In this document: in pieces, positions 55,029 to 64,000 of the stretch
Numbering within the stretch: position 1 is the stretch's first letter
Layout: every line of letters starts with the position of its first letter
NCBI GenBank assembly: GCA_032716605.1
Contig: CM064501.1
Span: 25,082,014-25,146,013 of the forward strand
DNA: 64,000 nucleotides
Source of the DNA: Paralithodes platypus
Lineage: Eukaryota; Arthropoda; Malacostraca; Decapoda; Lithodidae
Reading direction: 5' to 3'
The notes under the pieces: model-generated
What the model was told of the DNA's origin: nothing
Database searches by the model: none
What the model saw: only the letters and a program-made list of their open reading frames with translations
Position numbers and translations under genes: made by a program

Positions 55029-57861
55029 ATGCCTTGCTTTCGCCAGGGCTGTGGCTCCCCGTGCTTGGAATGCCACAGGTCCTGCTTACGCCACTCTCAA
55101 TGTGTGTCCTCTACGGCCTACCTCCCTGCTCTGTGTGGCCCGTGTATGGACCTGGTGGATGTGGTGGATCATCACCTTGGTTCCTCTGACGCGGCGGTGG
55201 CCTCTGCCTCCCTTCAGTCTGTGTGGGCGGTGGTCTCCCACCACATTAGGACTGTGGGCCACCGTTCCCCGGCCTTTGTTGACGACCAGATCCGCGTCGC
55301 CCTGGGCATCCCTGACCCGTCTGGAGGCCGTTTACCTGGCCCTCTCCCTGCTCGGGCCCTCCTCCCTGAGTCCCGTGGTCGGTCGTCACATCGTCGGGAG
55401 GATCCCCAGCTCCGTCCACGCTCTCGCTCGCCTCATCGCCCGTCCTCTACTGCCCCTCATCGTCCTCCTGATCGCCTTGACTCCGCCCGTCGCCCTCGTC
55501 ATGGTTATTGCCCTGAGGCCGGGGTTAGCGTCTCTGCCCCTGTACGCCCTCCCCTGGCCTCTCCGGATAGGGGCTCTACTACCTTCCGCCCGCTTCCCCT
55601 GCACAAAAGGGGAATTTGTCCTCTACGCGCGCGGATGTTCATGCTGTAGCTGGCCCTCTGCTCCCTCCTCCTCCTACTCTGTCCAGGGGGGTCCACCCGG
55701 ATGTAGTTGCTTCTCCTCCTACTTCTCCTGCTTCGGTGCCTCTTCTTCCTTCACGGTCTCGTCCCAAGATGGAGGTCCCTCCCTCCTCCGCCTCGGTGTC
55801 GGGCCGCCCTGTTCTCTCAGCCCCGGGGATCCTTGCTCTGTTTCCCCCCCGCGGCTCCTTCTGACCTCCTTTCACCCGGCCAGCCTTCCCACTCCCGTCA
55901 TCATGCTCCTCTTCATTCTTCTATCCCTGATCTTCACTTACCGGCTCCCCAGGGGGATACCCCGCCGCTTGACTCGGTGGAGTATAGCAAGGTTTCGGGG
56001 TCCCCTTTCTCGGGAGCTGACGTATCGCTGGAAGAGGAGGATGGTGATGTTTCCCCCTCGGGCGTTAGTGATCGGGGACGAGACCCTCAGGGGCGCCACG
56101 GCCGTCGTCGCTCGCCTTCTTTGGGCCGCGACGCTGCTGTTTCGTGTCGTGGGTCTCGCTCTCGCTCACGCTCGCCCCTGCGGGCCGAACTATCTTCGGG
56201 GGGGTGACCTCTCTCGGATCAATTTTCGGCTATGCAGGGGTGGGTTGTGTCACACTTCGACACGCGCTTGGAGGCGATGCAAGATTCCCTCTTATCGCGC
56301 TTCTTGGCGGTGACACAACCTCAGCGCCTCACCCAACCTACCCCTGATTTGGTCCCCCTCCCTTCTGCGGTGGACCACATTCCTTCTCGCCCTGCTTCTC
56401 CGCCTGCCCGGTCGTCGGCTAGTACTGCTCCTGCCCTGGCTCAGGTGGTTGCCCCTGCTGTCTCCCATGCGGGGGTTCTCCGTCTGCTAGGGCAGGGTCC
56501 GCGCTTGCCCCCCATCCAGAAGACCAAGGTCCCATCACGGACTATGCCGCTTCTCTATGGCTCCTTGGCTGTTTGGAAGGGGTTGCAGGCCTCCCACCCG
56601 GAGCGTGCTACCGACTTCCCGTCAGGTGAGAGGGCCCTACCTTCGGACTGGTCGGTGCAAATTAATGATAAAATGCAGTTCAGGGCGATCAGGGTGGATG
56701 GTCAGGTGGCCGACGTGGAGGTGCGGGCTTACGCGACGAAGACTGACCTTCAGTACTTTTCGGTGAAGCCCATCGTCTGCTCCTCGGACTAAGCTCTGGT
56801 CAGACTTCAGCCGCCAGGACAGACTTCAGGATGTTCAGTCCCTGGCTGTGTTGATGGGACTGTCCTCCTATGGGACGGGTTTGTGCGACGACGGTAAGCC
56901 TGGCTTAGCCGTCGTGCTCGATAATCCTCTCCCATTGGAGGCCTGGTTTGCCGAGGCCTTAGAATTCGCCAACCGTTCCGTCGACAGATCTGTTTCAGTC
57001 CCTCCCCCGGAGTCGTCACTGCTTTTGCCTCCTCTTGTCTCTGTCGGCGGATTGGATGGCAAGTTCTGGTCCTGGATCAGCGCGCCCCAACTTGAAATTT
57101 GTGCTATTGCTAACCCGTTCTTCTCCCACCCAGATAAGTTCTCTGTCGACAGGGATTTTACCTTGCGGCAGAGGGTGGCGAACTTATTGTCTTGTCTTTT
57201 AGGTTCCCTCCAGACGTCTGTTCACCACCTGAGGCTTATCGAGGCGACTGCACCTGGCGATCTTCGCGAGGGTTTGGACCACGTTCGGCGGATCCACCTT
57301 CAGCTCGCGGTGTCTTTGGTTCCCGAGCTGAAGGCGGTTTTATGCGAGGCAACTCGACAATGCCAGATGGTAAGGTCCTCGTTCTGCCGGAAAGCCCCCT
57401 TGGATATTCGTCAGGGTTTGTTGTACTCTGAGCTCTATACATCGGGGCTTTTTGCGCAGGATGCTTGGGAACGCTACGCTTCTCTGTCAGCGGACCCTGC
57501 TTACGACACGCAAAGACGCGCTGTGTCGCGACCAGGGTCTTCGCAGTCCCGTCCTTCTGCCGGTCCTCTTCGGGGTGCTGCCGCCGGTGCTGCCGCCAAG
57601 AAAGGGCGCAGGAAAGGGAAGTTGCCGGCCAGAGCGTTGGTTCCGCCTCGCACTTCTGTTCCTGCTCCCTTTCATCCCCGCCGAGAAGGGGCTGGCCAGC
57701 CTTCCACTTCCGGCCGCACTTCGACGGGGTCAGACGCGCGACGGACAGGGGATGGGGTGACCCGCCCTTTTCGGCGAGGTGGGGGGGGTAGAGGAGGTCA
57801 ACGTGGCTCTTATGACCGGAGGGACCGTACCGGGGGACCCTCCACGTCAAAAAATGTGTAG
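55029..57861 (+). pseudogene. DIRS-C gag-like ORF1, multiply broken
   Basis: ATG 55029 starts a Cys-rich N-terminus (CGSPCLEC, CGPC) comparable to DIRS-A and -B. The middle changes frame near 55615 and again near 55860, where VEYSKVSGSPFSGADVS and the RS stretch (GSRSRSRSPLRAE) lie. A stop occurs at 56205-56207 and a further frame change near 56790. The last piece (56848-57861) is open and holds the conserved core (HPDKFSVDRDFTLRQRVANL) and a basic Gly/Arg tail. It ends AAA AAT GTG TAG. Not functional as written. Confidence 0.75.
57849..57861 (+). promoter_or_regulatory. Predicted -1 frameshift site (DIRS-C)
   Basis: A AAA AAT at 57849-57855 lies one codon before the gag stop (57859-57861). 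The RT frame is the -1 frame and is open across this point, as in the other two families. Confidence 0.5.
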
Positions 57862-59720
57862 GTTCTCCAGGTCGGTCTCCTCCTTGTTCTCCTTCTCGCC
57901 TCGCAGAAAGGGTCGCTCACCTCATCTCGGGGGCTCCCACAGGTTGTTTTCGCCCTTGCGCCCCTCGGTGGCCGCGAGGGACGTGGGGGCGGAAGATTGC
58001 ACGGAGGGGTCTAACCTGGAGATGGAAGTCCAGACCCCCACTCAGCTCTTGTCAACGAAGCCGGCCTGTCTCTTCGGAGGTGGCCGCCATGATTACATCC
58101 ATGCACGAGCAGGGAATCGTCAAGGAGGTGAAAGCCGGTCAACCGGTTTTCCTCTCCCGTGTATTTCTGGTACCGAAGAAGGACTGCGACGCGATGCGAC
58201 CGGTGGTGGATCTGTCGGCCCTCAACGGGCACATCGTGAACACACGGTTTCGGATGCTGACGGTGCACCAGGTACGGCTGGCCCTGCGACCTCTGTCGTG
58301 GGTAGTGTCGCTGGACCTCAAGGATGCATATTGGCACGTTCCTATCCATCCTCGTTTACAGCGATTCTTGGCCGTTCAGACTTCCGATCGTGTGTTCATG
58401 TTCGACAGACTTCCCTTCGGTCTCAACATCGCGCCGCGGATCTTCTCGAAACTGGTGAAGCAGGCTCTGGATCCTCTCCTCAGGAGCGGCCTCCAGATCC
58501 TGTTTTACTTGGACGACTGGTTGATAGTTTCAGACACCCTAGAACAGTGCATCCACGACACCCTCACAGTAGTTCAACACATCACACAGTTAGGGTTCAA
58601 AATCAATATTCCCAAGTCACGCCTGACCCCGTCGCGTGTCGTGACGTGGGTAGGTCTCGAATGGGATCTGTCCAACGCTACGGTAACCCAGAGTCAGCCA
58701 AACGCGGTGAAACTTCGCAGGAAGGTCTTCGCCGTGTTGCACTCGGTCTCCCTCACGAGGAGGATCTGGGACTCGTTAGTGGGTTCCCTGAATTGGGCTG
58801 CTCTGATTATTCCCTTAGGGAGGCTCAGGCTGCGCCGCCTAATACTCATGGGCAACAAGGTGTTTCCGTTGGCCCCTATGGATCGGCTCATGCCGATCCC
58901 GCGTACCATTCACAGACACTTAGGACACTGGGTTGCTCGGGGCACGCTCTCTGCGGCTGTGCCCTGGACCGCCCCCCCGCCGACGATCTGGGTGGATACA
59001 GATGCGTCGAGCGAGGTAGGGTGGGGTTACCAATCCAACCTGGGACATCAACATCACGGCAGATGGGTGGGACACACGCACCTACACATCAATGCCCTCG
59101 AACTGTTGGTTCCCTTGTTCTTCCTGCGGGACCACGCGCTGGCCCTTCGGGGCCAGTCGGTGGCCTTCAGTATGGACAATCAGACAGCTGTCCACTGTAT
59201 CCAAAAGCAGGGGTCCTCCAGGTCTTTGACTCTGTTGGGGATCTCCGAGAAGTTGTTCTTCCTCGCGAACCGACACATCATCTCCCTGCACGCCTCCTAC
59301 CTGCCCGGGACTGCCAACCTATGGGCGGACGCCCTGTCGAGAGGACAGGGCGTTCTTGTAGAATGGGCGATGAAACAGACTGTATTCGACGACCTCGCGG
59401 CTTCCTGGGGTGTTCCGTAGGTCGACTTGTTCGCATCGAAGGAGACGCGCAAGTTGCCTCGGTACCTATCCCTCCGGACTCGTACTCCGGAGGGGGGTCC
59501 GGACGCTTTCATGGAAGACTGGAGCAGGTGGCGGTCGATATACATATTTCCGCCACCAGACGCACTGTTGATGTGCAAAGTCCTCGCGAGGCTGCGGCTG
59601 TACCGCGGCAGAGTCTGGCTCATAGCTCCTCTGTGGCCGGCCCAGGCTTGGTACTCCCAGCTGAAGCGGTGGTGCCCGAGTCCGGTCCCTCTCCCTCTCT
59701 CCAACTTCCACTTGAGCTAG
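57849..59720 (+). CDS. DIRS-C RT / RNase H / DAM-like protein, one nonsense codon
   Basis: The frame is open from the gag junction. RT motifs: RVFLVPKKD, RPVVDLSALN, SLDLKDAYWHV, LPFGLNIAPRIF, catalytic FYLDDWLIV. RNase H motifs: IWVDTDASS, NALELLVPL, SMDNQTAVH, NLWADALS. A TAG at 59418-59420 stands where the DIRS-A line has Gln before VDLFAS (a CAG-to-TAG change). The same frame then continues through the DAM-like segment (RKLPRYLS, GGPDAFMEDWSRW, IFPPPDA, PLWPAQAWY) to the stop at 59718-59720. All RT and RNase H catalytic residues are present. An ATG at 58080 lies inside the RT region, too late to be the natural start. Confidence 0.87.
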
Positions 59721-60742
59721 GTTGGAGACCTACGGACCTCGTTGGCCTTCGCATCGTGGATGTTCGTGAGGCGCGGTGGCTCCCAGTCCACGGACGGGAC
59801 CTGACTGACTTCCTGAAGCGTTCATGGACGTCTTCGACTTGGGGGACTTACGAGTCCCACTGGAGGTCTTTTACTAGGTGGATACAGGACACTCGCCAGA
59901 CTGTTAGCTCTCCTTCCCTCGTCCTACACTACTTGTTTCACCTCTTCCGTACACGTCGCTTTCAAGTCAACACTATACGTAACCACTTGTCTGCCATCCG
60001 GGAGGTCTTTGAGTCCGTCACTGGGCTGGTCGTTCCGCCGAAGGAGCTGGATTCCTTCATGAAGGCTGCCTTCAGGGAGCGACCGCCTCCGCGCCAGATC
60101 CCTCCTCAGTGGGATCTGGGGCGTGCTCTGGACCTTCTGGCTTCACACACGTATACACGGGACACTACACCGGTTCAGTTGCTGGAGCGTACGCTCTTCC
60201 TTGTCGCTCTGGCCACTGGGGATAGGGTGTCTGAACTAGCTGCCATGTCACGGTCCCAGGAATGCATGCGATTCTCCCCGTCCTTGAATGTCGTCACGTT
60301 AGCCCCCTCCCCTCATTTTGTTGCCAAGAATGAGAGAGAGACCCACGTTTTCAAGCCTTTCACTATCCAGGCTTTAAAGCGTGGGCATACTCACCATGTG
60401 TTGTGCTCGGTGCAGGCCTTGCACTCCTATGTTGAGTCTGTGGCTCCGACTTCGGGTACTGCTGTGTGGGTGTCTCCTCGGACTGGTGGGAGGCTCTCGA
60501 AGGTACAGATAGGACGCCACATTTGTCGGGTCATTCGTGCCAGTAACCCTGGTTGTCGGGGTTCTGCGCACGATGTGCGGTCCTTTGCTGCCTCCTTACG
60601 GTTCCTGCAGAGTCGGTCGTTGCCTGACGTCGCCTCGGCAGGTTTGTGGTCTTCTGTCCATACATTCATCTCCTCCTACCTCTCCATGTCCATTGTTAGA
60701 CCCCCTCGGCCTGTGATAGCTCTCGGGAGTCGTGTTTCCTAG
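59675..60742 (+). CDS. DIRS-C tyrosine recombinase, intact
   Basis: The -1 frame relative to RT, overlapping its end; stop at 60740-60742. SAM-like N-terminal part (SSTWGTYESHWRSFTRWI), box I Arg in ATGDRVSELAAM, HxxR in AHDVRSFAASL and nucleophile Tyr in VHTFISSYLS. About 355 residues without stops or shifts, the only complete recombinase in the window. The start is uncertain because this frame is open back to about 57779, far upstream across the whole RT region. Confidence 0.88.
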   Translation, partial: PESGPSPSLQLPLELGWRPTDLVGLRIVDVREARWLPVHGRDLTDFLKRSWTSSTWGTYESHWRSFTRWIQDTRQTVSSPSLVLHYLFHLFRTRRFQVNTIRNHLSAIREVFESVTGLVVPPKELDSFMKAAFRERPPPRQIPPQWDLGRALDLLASHTYTRDTTPVQLLERTLFLVALATGDRVSELAAMSRSQECMRFSPSLNVVTLAPSPHFVAKNERETHVFKPFTIQALKRGHTHHVLCSVQALHSYVESVAPTSGTAVWVSPRTGGRLSKVQIGRHICRVIRASNPGCRGSAHDVRSFAASLRFLQSRSLPDVASAGLWSSVHTFISSYLSMSIVRPPRPVIALGSRVS

Positions 60743-60810
60743 AGCTCTAGCGAAGATGCCTGGTCTTCCCCCCTTGTCACTCTTTCTTTTACTTTGTTTT
60801 CTTTGGAAAA

Positions 60811-60823
60811 GGGGGGGGGGGGG
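60811..60823 (+). repeat. G-tract downstream of recombinase stop (DIRS-C)
   Basis: GGAAAA followed by 13 G, about 70 bases after the recombinase stop; counterpart of the tracts in the other DIRS copies. Confidence 0.7.
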
Positions 60824-60849
60824 CGGGAGTACGGGTTTGCAACACTGGA

Positions 60850-61183
60850 TTGCAAGTTTGGGATTATGTTATATGTATACAGTACATAAGTGTTTTTGCC
60901 AAATTGAAAATTGTGTTTTATTTTTGTGTTCAATGTTTTTGTTGGTTTTGGAAGAAAAGGGATTTTGGGTACAGTACTTTTTGGTTTAAGACAAGTCTAT
61001 GGTTTTGCATTACTATGAATGACGGGCACGTGTTAAAACTGCTCTTTTTAGCTACTCCTCAGTTTTTCACTCTTATTAAACTCTCTTGTTTAAATTGTGT
61101 TTCTTTGTCATTCATAATTTTGTCTTATGCATTGTTTTTTTTGGTATGTTGGGCTTGGATGTCCTCCTCCTATTTGTTATGCA
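60850..61183 (+). other. DIRS-C 3' untranslated region
   Basis: T-rich, between the recombinase and the internal complementary region. An open frame here (Phe/Leu/Tyr-rich) reflects composition. Confidence 0.5.
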
Positions 61184-61296
61184 GCCTTGACGTTGGATTT
61201 GCCAAGACTACTAACAAATTGGGAGGTTTGACGTACCTCCCAACCTACCAAATAGGAAAACCTACTATTTGGTAGTAGTCTTGGAAAATCCAACGT
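61184..61296. repeat. DIRS-C internal complementary region
   Basis: GCCTTGACGTTGGATTTGCC.. is the complement of the left tip. From TGGGAGGTTTGACGTACC on, it is the complement of the right tip (61627-61706). The junction is at about 61219. Confidence 0.85.
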
Positions 61297-61357
61297 ACAT
61301 AATACCCTCCCTCACGCCGGACCCCTGCCCATCCGCGTTCTTCTGCTGACGTGAGAT

Positions 61358-61706
61358 GTGATAACAAGAGAGGGTCGCTCATGCGCACGTTCGACAGGGA
61401 TCTGCACATGACGGAACACGGGATGGGCCTTGAGCGGTAACTAAGGTAAACCCCTTTTTCTTCTCTTCTATCCTTTTTTCACCTTCGGTGGTAGTTTTGG
61501 TTAATGTACAACGTCTCCTAGAGCAAGATAAGGAGTAGACTCTAGAAGTTTTCTTTTTAACCGCGGTTGGAATGACGACATAGCAGTCAAAATAGACAAG
61601 TCGTCATTGCAATTAGGTTAATAGCCTTGACGTTGGATTTTCCAAGACTACTACCAAATAGTAGGTTTTCCTATTTGGTAGGTTGGGAGGTACGTCAAAC
61701 CTCCCA
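61358..61706. repeat. DIRS-C 3' inverted terminal repeat
   Basis: Inverted partner of 53282-53582, with an added outer segment (CAAATAGTAGG..CCTATTTGG and GGGAGGTACGTCAAACCTCCC, both self-complementary). Confidence 0.87.
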
Positions 61707-61765
61707 ATGTGCAACTCTCTTGGGTTGAGAGTGGATTACCGTTGGCTGGTTTGCACACGGTTTAA

Positions 61766-62245
61766 CACCTTACGAGCGGCCTATGCGGTTTATTTATGTG
61801 TACCGCACAGCGGGGTGTTTTTAGCCAAAATAGGGCTGTTTACGTGATCATTTTCATGCCTAAATAAGACCCAGAACGTAAAACAAGTACCTATCCCTGA
61901 AAGGGCATAAACAGAGCTTTCGAATGACACCATAACGATCCTTGTATGATGGATAGTTTTCTTGCAATAACCGTGCAACGCGAGTGCAAAAAGCAGGTAA
62001 TTCGGTACTTTCAGTACATAATTGAGTATGTAGCGAGTGAGAGAGGGAGGAGGGAGCTGAGATTTGTGTCAGTAGGTTCGCCGCGGTGGTCTGGAGCAGT
62101 CATACGCTCGCTAGTCTCCTGCCACCACTTGTCTCTCTCTCTCAGCCACATTACGTGCTGAAATTGCCACTCGAGTTATGTCGAGCGCCGCCACATAGTC
62201 CAGCTTTATTTAACTCGACTTATGTTGCTCGCCGCTAAATAAGGG
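61766..62245 (+). mobile_element. Inner-type TTAA MITE, copy 3
   Basis: TTAA at 61762-61765 and 62246-62249; 480 bp; ends CACCTTACGAGCGGC and (complement) CCCTTATTTAGCGGC. It differs from copies 1 and 2 in a few bases, including GCGGTACACA-type changes near the CACCTT end (CGCACAGCGG). Confidence 0.83.
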
Positions 62246-62249
62246 TTAA

Positions 62250-62809
62250 TACTGTCGAGGGCGCGCATAACCTGCTATGCTCGAAGTACATCTGCACTCT
62301 TCTTTCTTTGATGTCTGCTGGTAGCCTATGTATTTAACTATTTTGATTATCCAACCCAGCATTGCTAATCCCGGTGTTGGTTTTGAGTTCTCGTAGCTAG
62401 TAAGCTACATGATTATTTCTGTTCTACATATTATTCAGAATAGGAGCAGGGCAGTGTGCACCTTTAGCCCTGAGAAGAGCCTGGAAGCGTTCATAGTACT
62501 CTTACCTGTTGCGTCGTGGGGTTGCTTGGTAGAGAGACAAGGTGCATTGGCTGTAGTAATTATTTTCGTATACAGTCTATAAGCAACTGAGGTCCAGATT
62601 CGTAACAATACCGAAATGTGTTCATTGTTAGACTTGTGAACAAACTCACACATTTGCCGGATGATATTTACCTTTTCAAGATCCAATTCGCATTTATTTT
62701 CTGTTGTTCGGCTATTATTAGATTTTTTTTATTCTGATTAGGAAGGGTATATGGAAGTAAGAGGGTTAATCGAGATATACTTTACCCTTACAATTCCCAC
62801 ACATCTTAC
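62250..62809. other. Spacer between inverted MITEs
   Basis: No gene seen. A block around 62590-62670 (GTGTTCATTG..GAACAAACTCACACATTTG) has a diverged parallel at about 63385-63440. Confidence 0.4.
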
Positions 62810-62813
62810 TTAA

Positions 62814-63293
62814 CCCTTAATTAGCGGCGAGCAACATAAGTCGAGTTAAAAAAAGCTGGACTATGTGGCGGCGCTCGACATAACTCGAGTGGCAATTTCA
62901 GCACGTAATGTGGCTGAGAGAGAGAGACAAGTGGTGGCAGGAGACTAGCGAGCGTATGACTGCTCCAGACCACCGCGGCGAACCTACTGACACAAATCTC
63001 AGCTCCCTCCTCCCTCTCTCACTCGCTACATACTCAATTATGTACTGAAAGTACCGAATTACCTGCTTTTTGCACTCGCGTTGCACGGTTATTGCAAGAA
63101 AACTATCCATCATACAAGGATCGTTATGGTGTCATTCGAAAGCTCTGTTTATGCCCTTTCAGGGATAGGTACTTGTTTTACGTTCTGGGTCTTATTTAGG
63201 CATGAAAATGATCACGTAAACAGCCCTATTTTGGCTAAAAACACCCCGCTGTGCGGTACACATAAATAAACCGCATAGGCCGCTCGTAAGGTG
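62814..63293 (-). mobile_element. Inner-type TTAA MITE, copy 4
   Basis: TTAA at 62810-62813 and 63294-63297; 480 bp, in inverted orientation to copy 3, with which it shares the CTCGACATAACTCGAG subterminal palindrome and CGCACAGCGG variant. Copies 3 and 4 are closest to each other. Confidence 0.83.
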
Positions 63294-63297
63294 TTAA

Positions 63298-64000
63298 ACT
63301 GCAAAACATCATCTAATGATAGCTAGAATAAAGTGTTAAAATGCATCACAATCTTCAGAGGGTTAATGTTATGTATATACCGAGTTGCGTTCATTTCTAA
63401 CCTTATGAACAAGCACACACATTTGCCAGAAGATATTAGCTCGTTCAGTACCGGTGCCGTCCTTTTAACATTATTCTGGTTACTATTAGATGATTGTATT
63501 CAGTTTATAAAGAGCCTTTAGCAATTAAGAGGTTTTGAACTATCATAAATAACAGTTTTTAAGACGAAATATAATTCTTAAGCTTCACGAAATCATCTAA
63601 ATATATCTAGAATATATATAAAAAGACGTCGCCGGTACAGAAGGGGTGAATGTGAAATACGTATGTGATAGCTAAGTGTATTATATGATATAGGGTGCTT
63701 GGAACAAGGAGTGCTGGGGATATTAGGGGGATTTAATATGCGGGAAATTATTAGAGGCCCTGGAAGATTAAGAGGGAGAGAGAGAAGCGTCGTGGTTTTC
63801 GGGAGAGACACTATACAGTATATTGTCTGTTGGCCGATACACTGACACCACCGGAAAGGCACCGTTTCACCTAGGGCAAATACCATCACGTTACGTTTGT
63901 TGTGCAATAATACTAATACTAATAATAAAGTAACAGAGTAACAAATAAACAAGTTACCGAGTCAGGGAAGTGAGGGTAATAGTTGGGTCCAGAACCTCAA
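63298..64000. other. Spacer at window end
   Basis: AT-rich, no gene recognised. A minus-strand frame at 63593-63952 has no domain or exon signals I can support. Confidence 0.4.

Larger units (their letters stand above)
53282..61706 (+). mobile_element. DIRS-C: third DIRS family, plus strand
   Basis: 8.4 kb, with inverted terminal repeats 53282-53582 and 61358-61706, internal complementary region 61184-61296, gag (55029-57861), RT/RNase H/DAM-like (57849-59720) and tyrosine recombinase (to 60742). It is GC-richer than DIRS-A and -B and clearly divergent in protein sequence, but has the same gene order and junctions. Gag carries several breaks and RT one stop; the recombinase is intact. Both tips contain AGTAGTCTTGG. 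Confidence 0.9.

Noticed and set aside
54829..56313. 494-codon plus-strand frame over the DIRS-C gag
   Set aside because: It runs in a different frame from the conserved Cys-rich and RS gag motifs and is rich in Leu/Pro/Ser from GC bias; a shadow frame.
57236..57850. 204-codon minus-strand frame opposite the DIRS-C gag end
   Set aside because: Antisense shadow of the basic gag tail; no motif.
61946..62161. About 71-codon frame repeated in every MITE copy, read as a conserved gene
   Set aside because: Its conservation equals that of the whole non-coding MITE; no domain, and a parallel frame exists on the other strand.
1..64000. CRISPR arrays, bacterial operons, prophage
   Set aside because: No regularly spaced short repeats of that kind; splice signals and transposon types show animal nuclear DNA.

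Overview
This 64 kb window looks like repeat-rich animal (metazoan) nuclear DNA. The retrotransposon families (DIRS, BEL/Pao, Ty3/Gypsy), piggyBac-type TTAA elements, spliced coding pieces, GA/CT microsatellites and scattered TTAGG-like and TAGGCCTA-rich AT spacer fit an arthropod, perhaps a decapod crustacean; the species assignment is inference. No intact host gene, tRNA or rRNA gene was recognised. The only host-like coding candidate is a set of small minus-strand exons at 1.27-2.58 kb.

Layout. 1-8141: spacer carrying a retroposon with a 16-bp target duplication (2679-3200), one TTAA-MITE nested inside another (3568-4473, 3631-4110) and a further copy of the inner MITE (5622-6101). 8142-16792: DIRS-A, a nearly intact minus-strand DIRS retrotransposon (inverted terminal repeats, internal complementary region, gag, RT/RNase H/DAM-like, tyrosine recombinase). 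17127-50571: a second minus-strand DIRS element, DIRS-B, opened up by two nested insertions. The first (24470-33124) is an 8.66 kb piggyBac-like block in the DIRS-B leader; it holds one transposase exon and a 5'-truncated, plus-strand copy of DIRS-A (25216-30281). The second (33745-50522) is a BEL/Pao complex inside the DIRS-B terminal repeat: an outer BEL with flanking ATTAC, an inner BEL inserted in the outer pol with flanking ACAGA, and a tandem duplication of LTR plus 3' pol best explained by unequal LTR-LTR exchange. Removing both insertions restores a DIRS-B of about 8.0 kb. 51045-51866: a Ty3/Gypsy RT/RNase H fragment. 53282-61706: DIRS-C, a third DIRS family on the plus strand, with an intact recombinase frame but a broken gag. 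61766-63293: two more copies of the inner MITE in inverted orientation.

How the parts work together. In all three DIRS families the gag frame ends at an A AAA AAY heptamer next to its stop codon, and the RT frame continues in the -1 frame. The recombinase lies a further -1 frame on, and that frame is open across much or all of the RT region. RT, RNase H and the DAM-like segment lie in one frame. The 3' internal complementary region pairs with both element ends, as the DIRS circular-intermediate model requires. The TTAA elements share related termini, so the MITEs could be moved in trans by a piggyBac-type transposase related to the one whose first exon survives at 32.6-32.9 kb.

Limits: identities were judged by eye from motifs and by comparing copies inside the window. 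No database search, alignment score or RNA evidence was available, so boundaries given as approximate may be off by a few bases.
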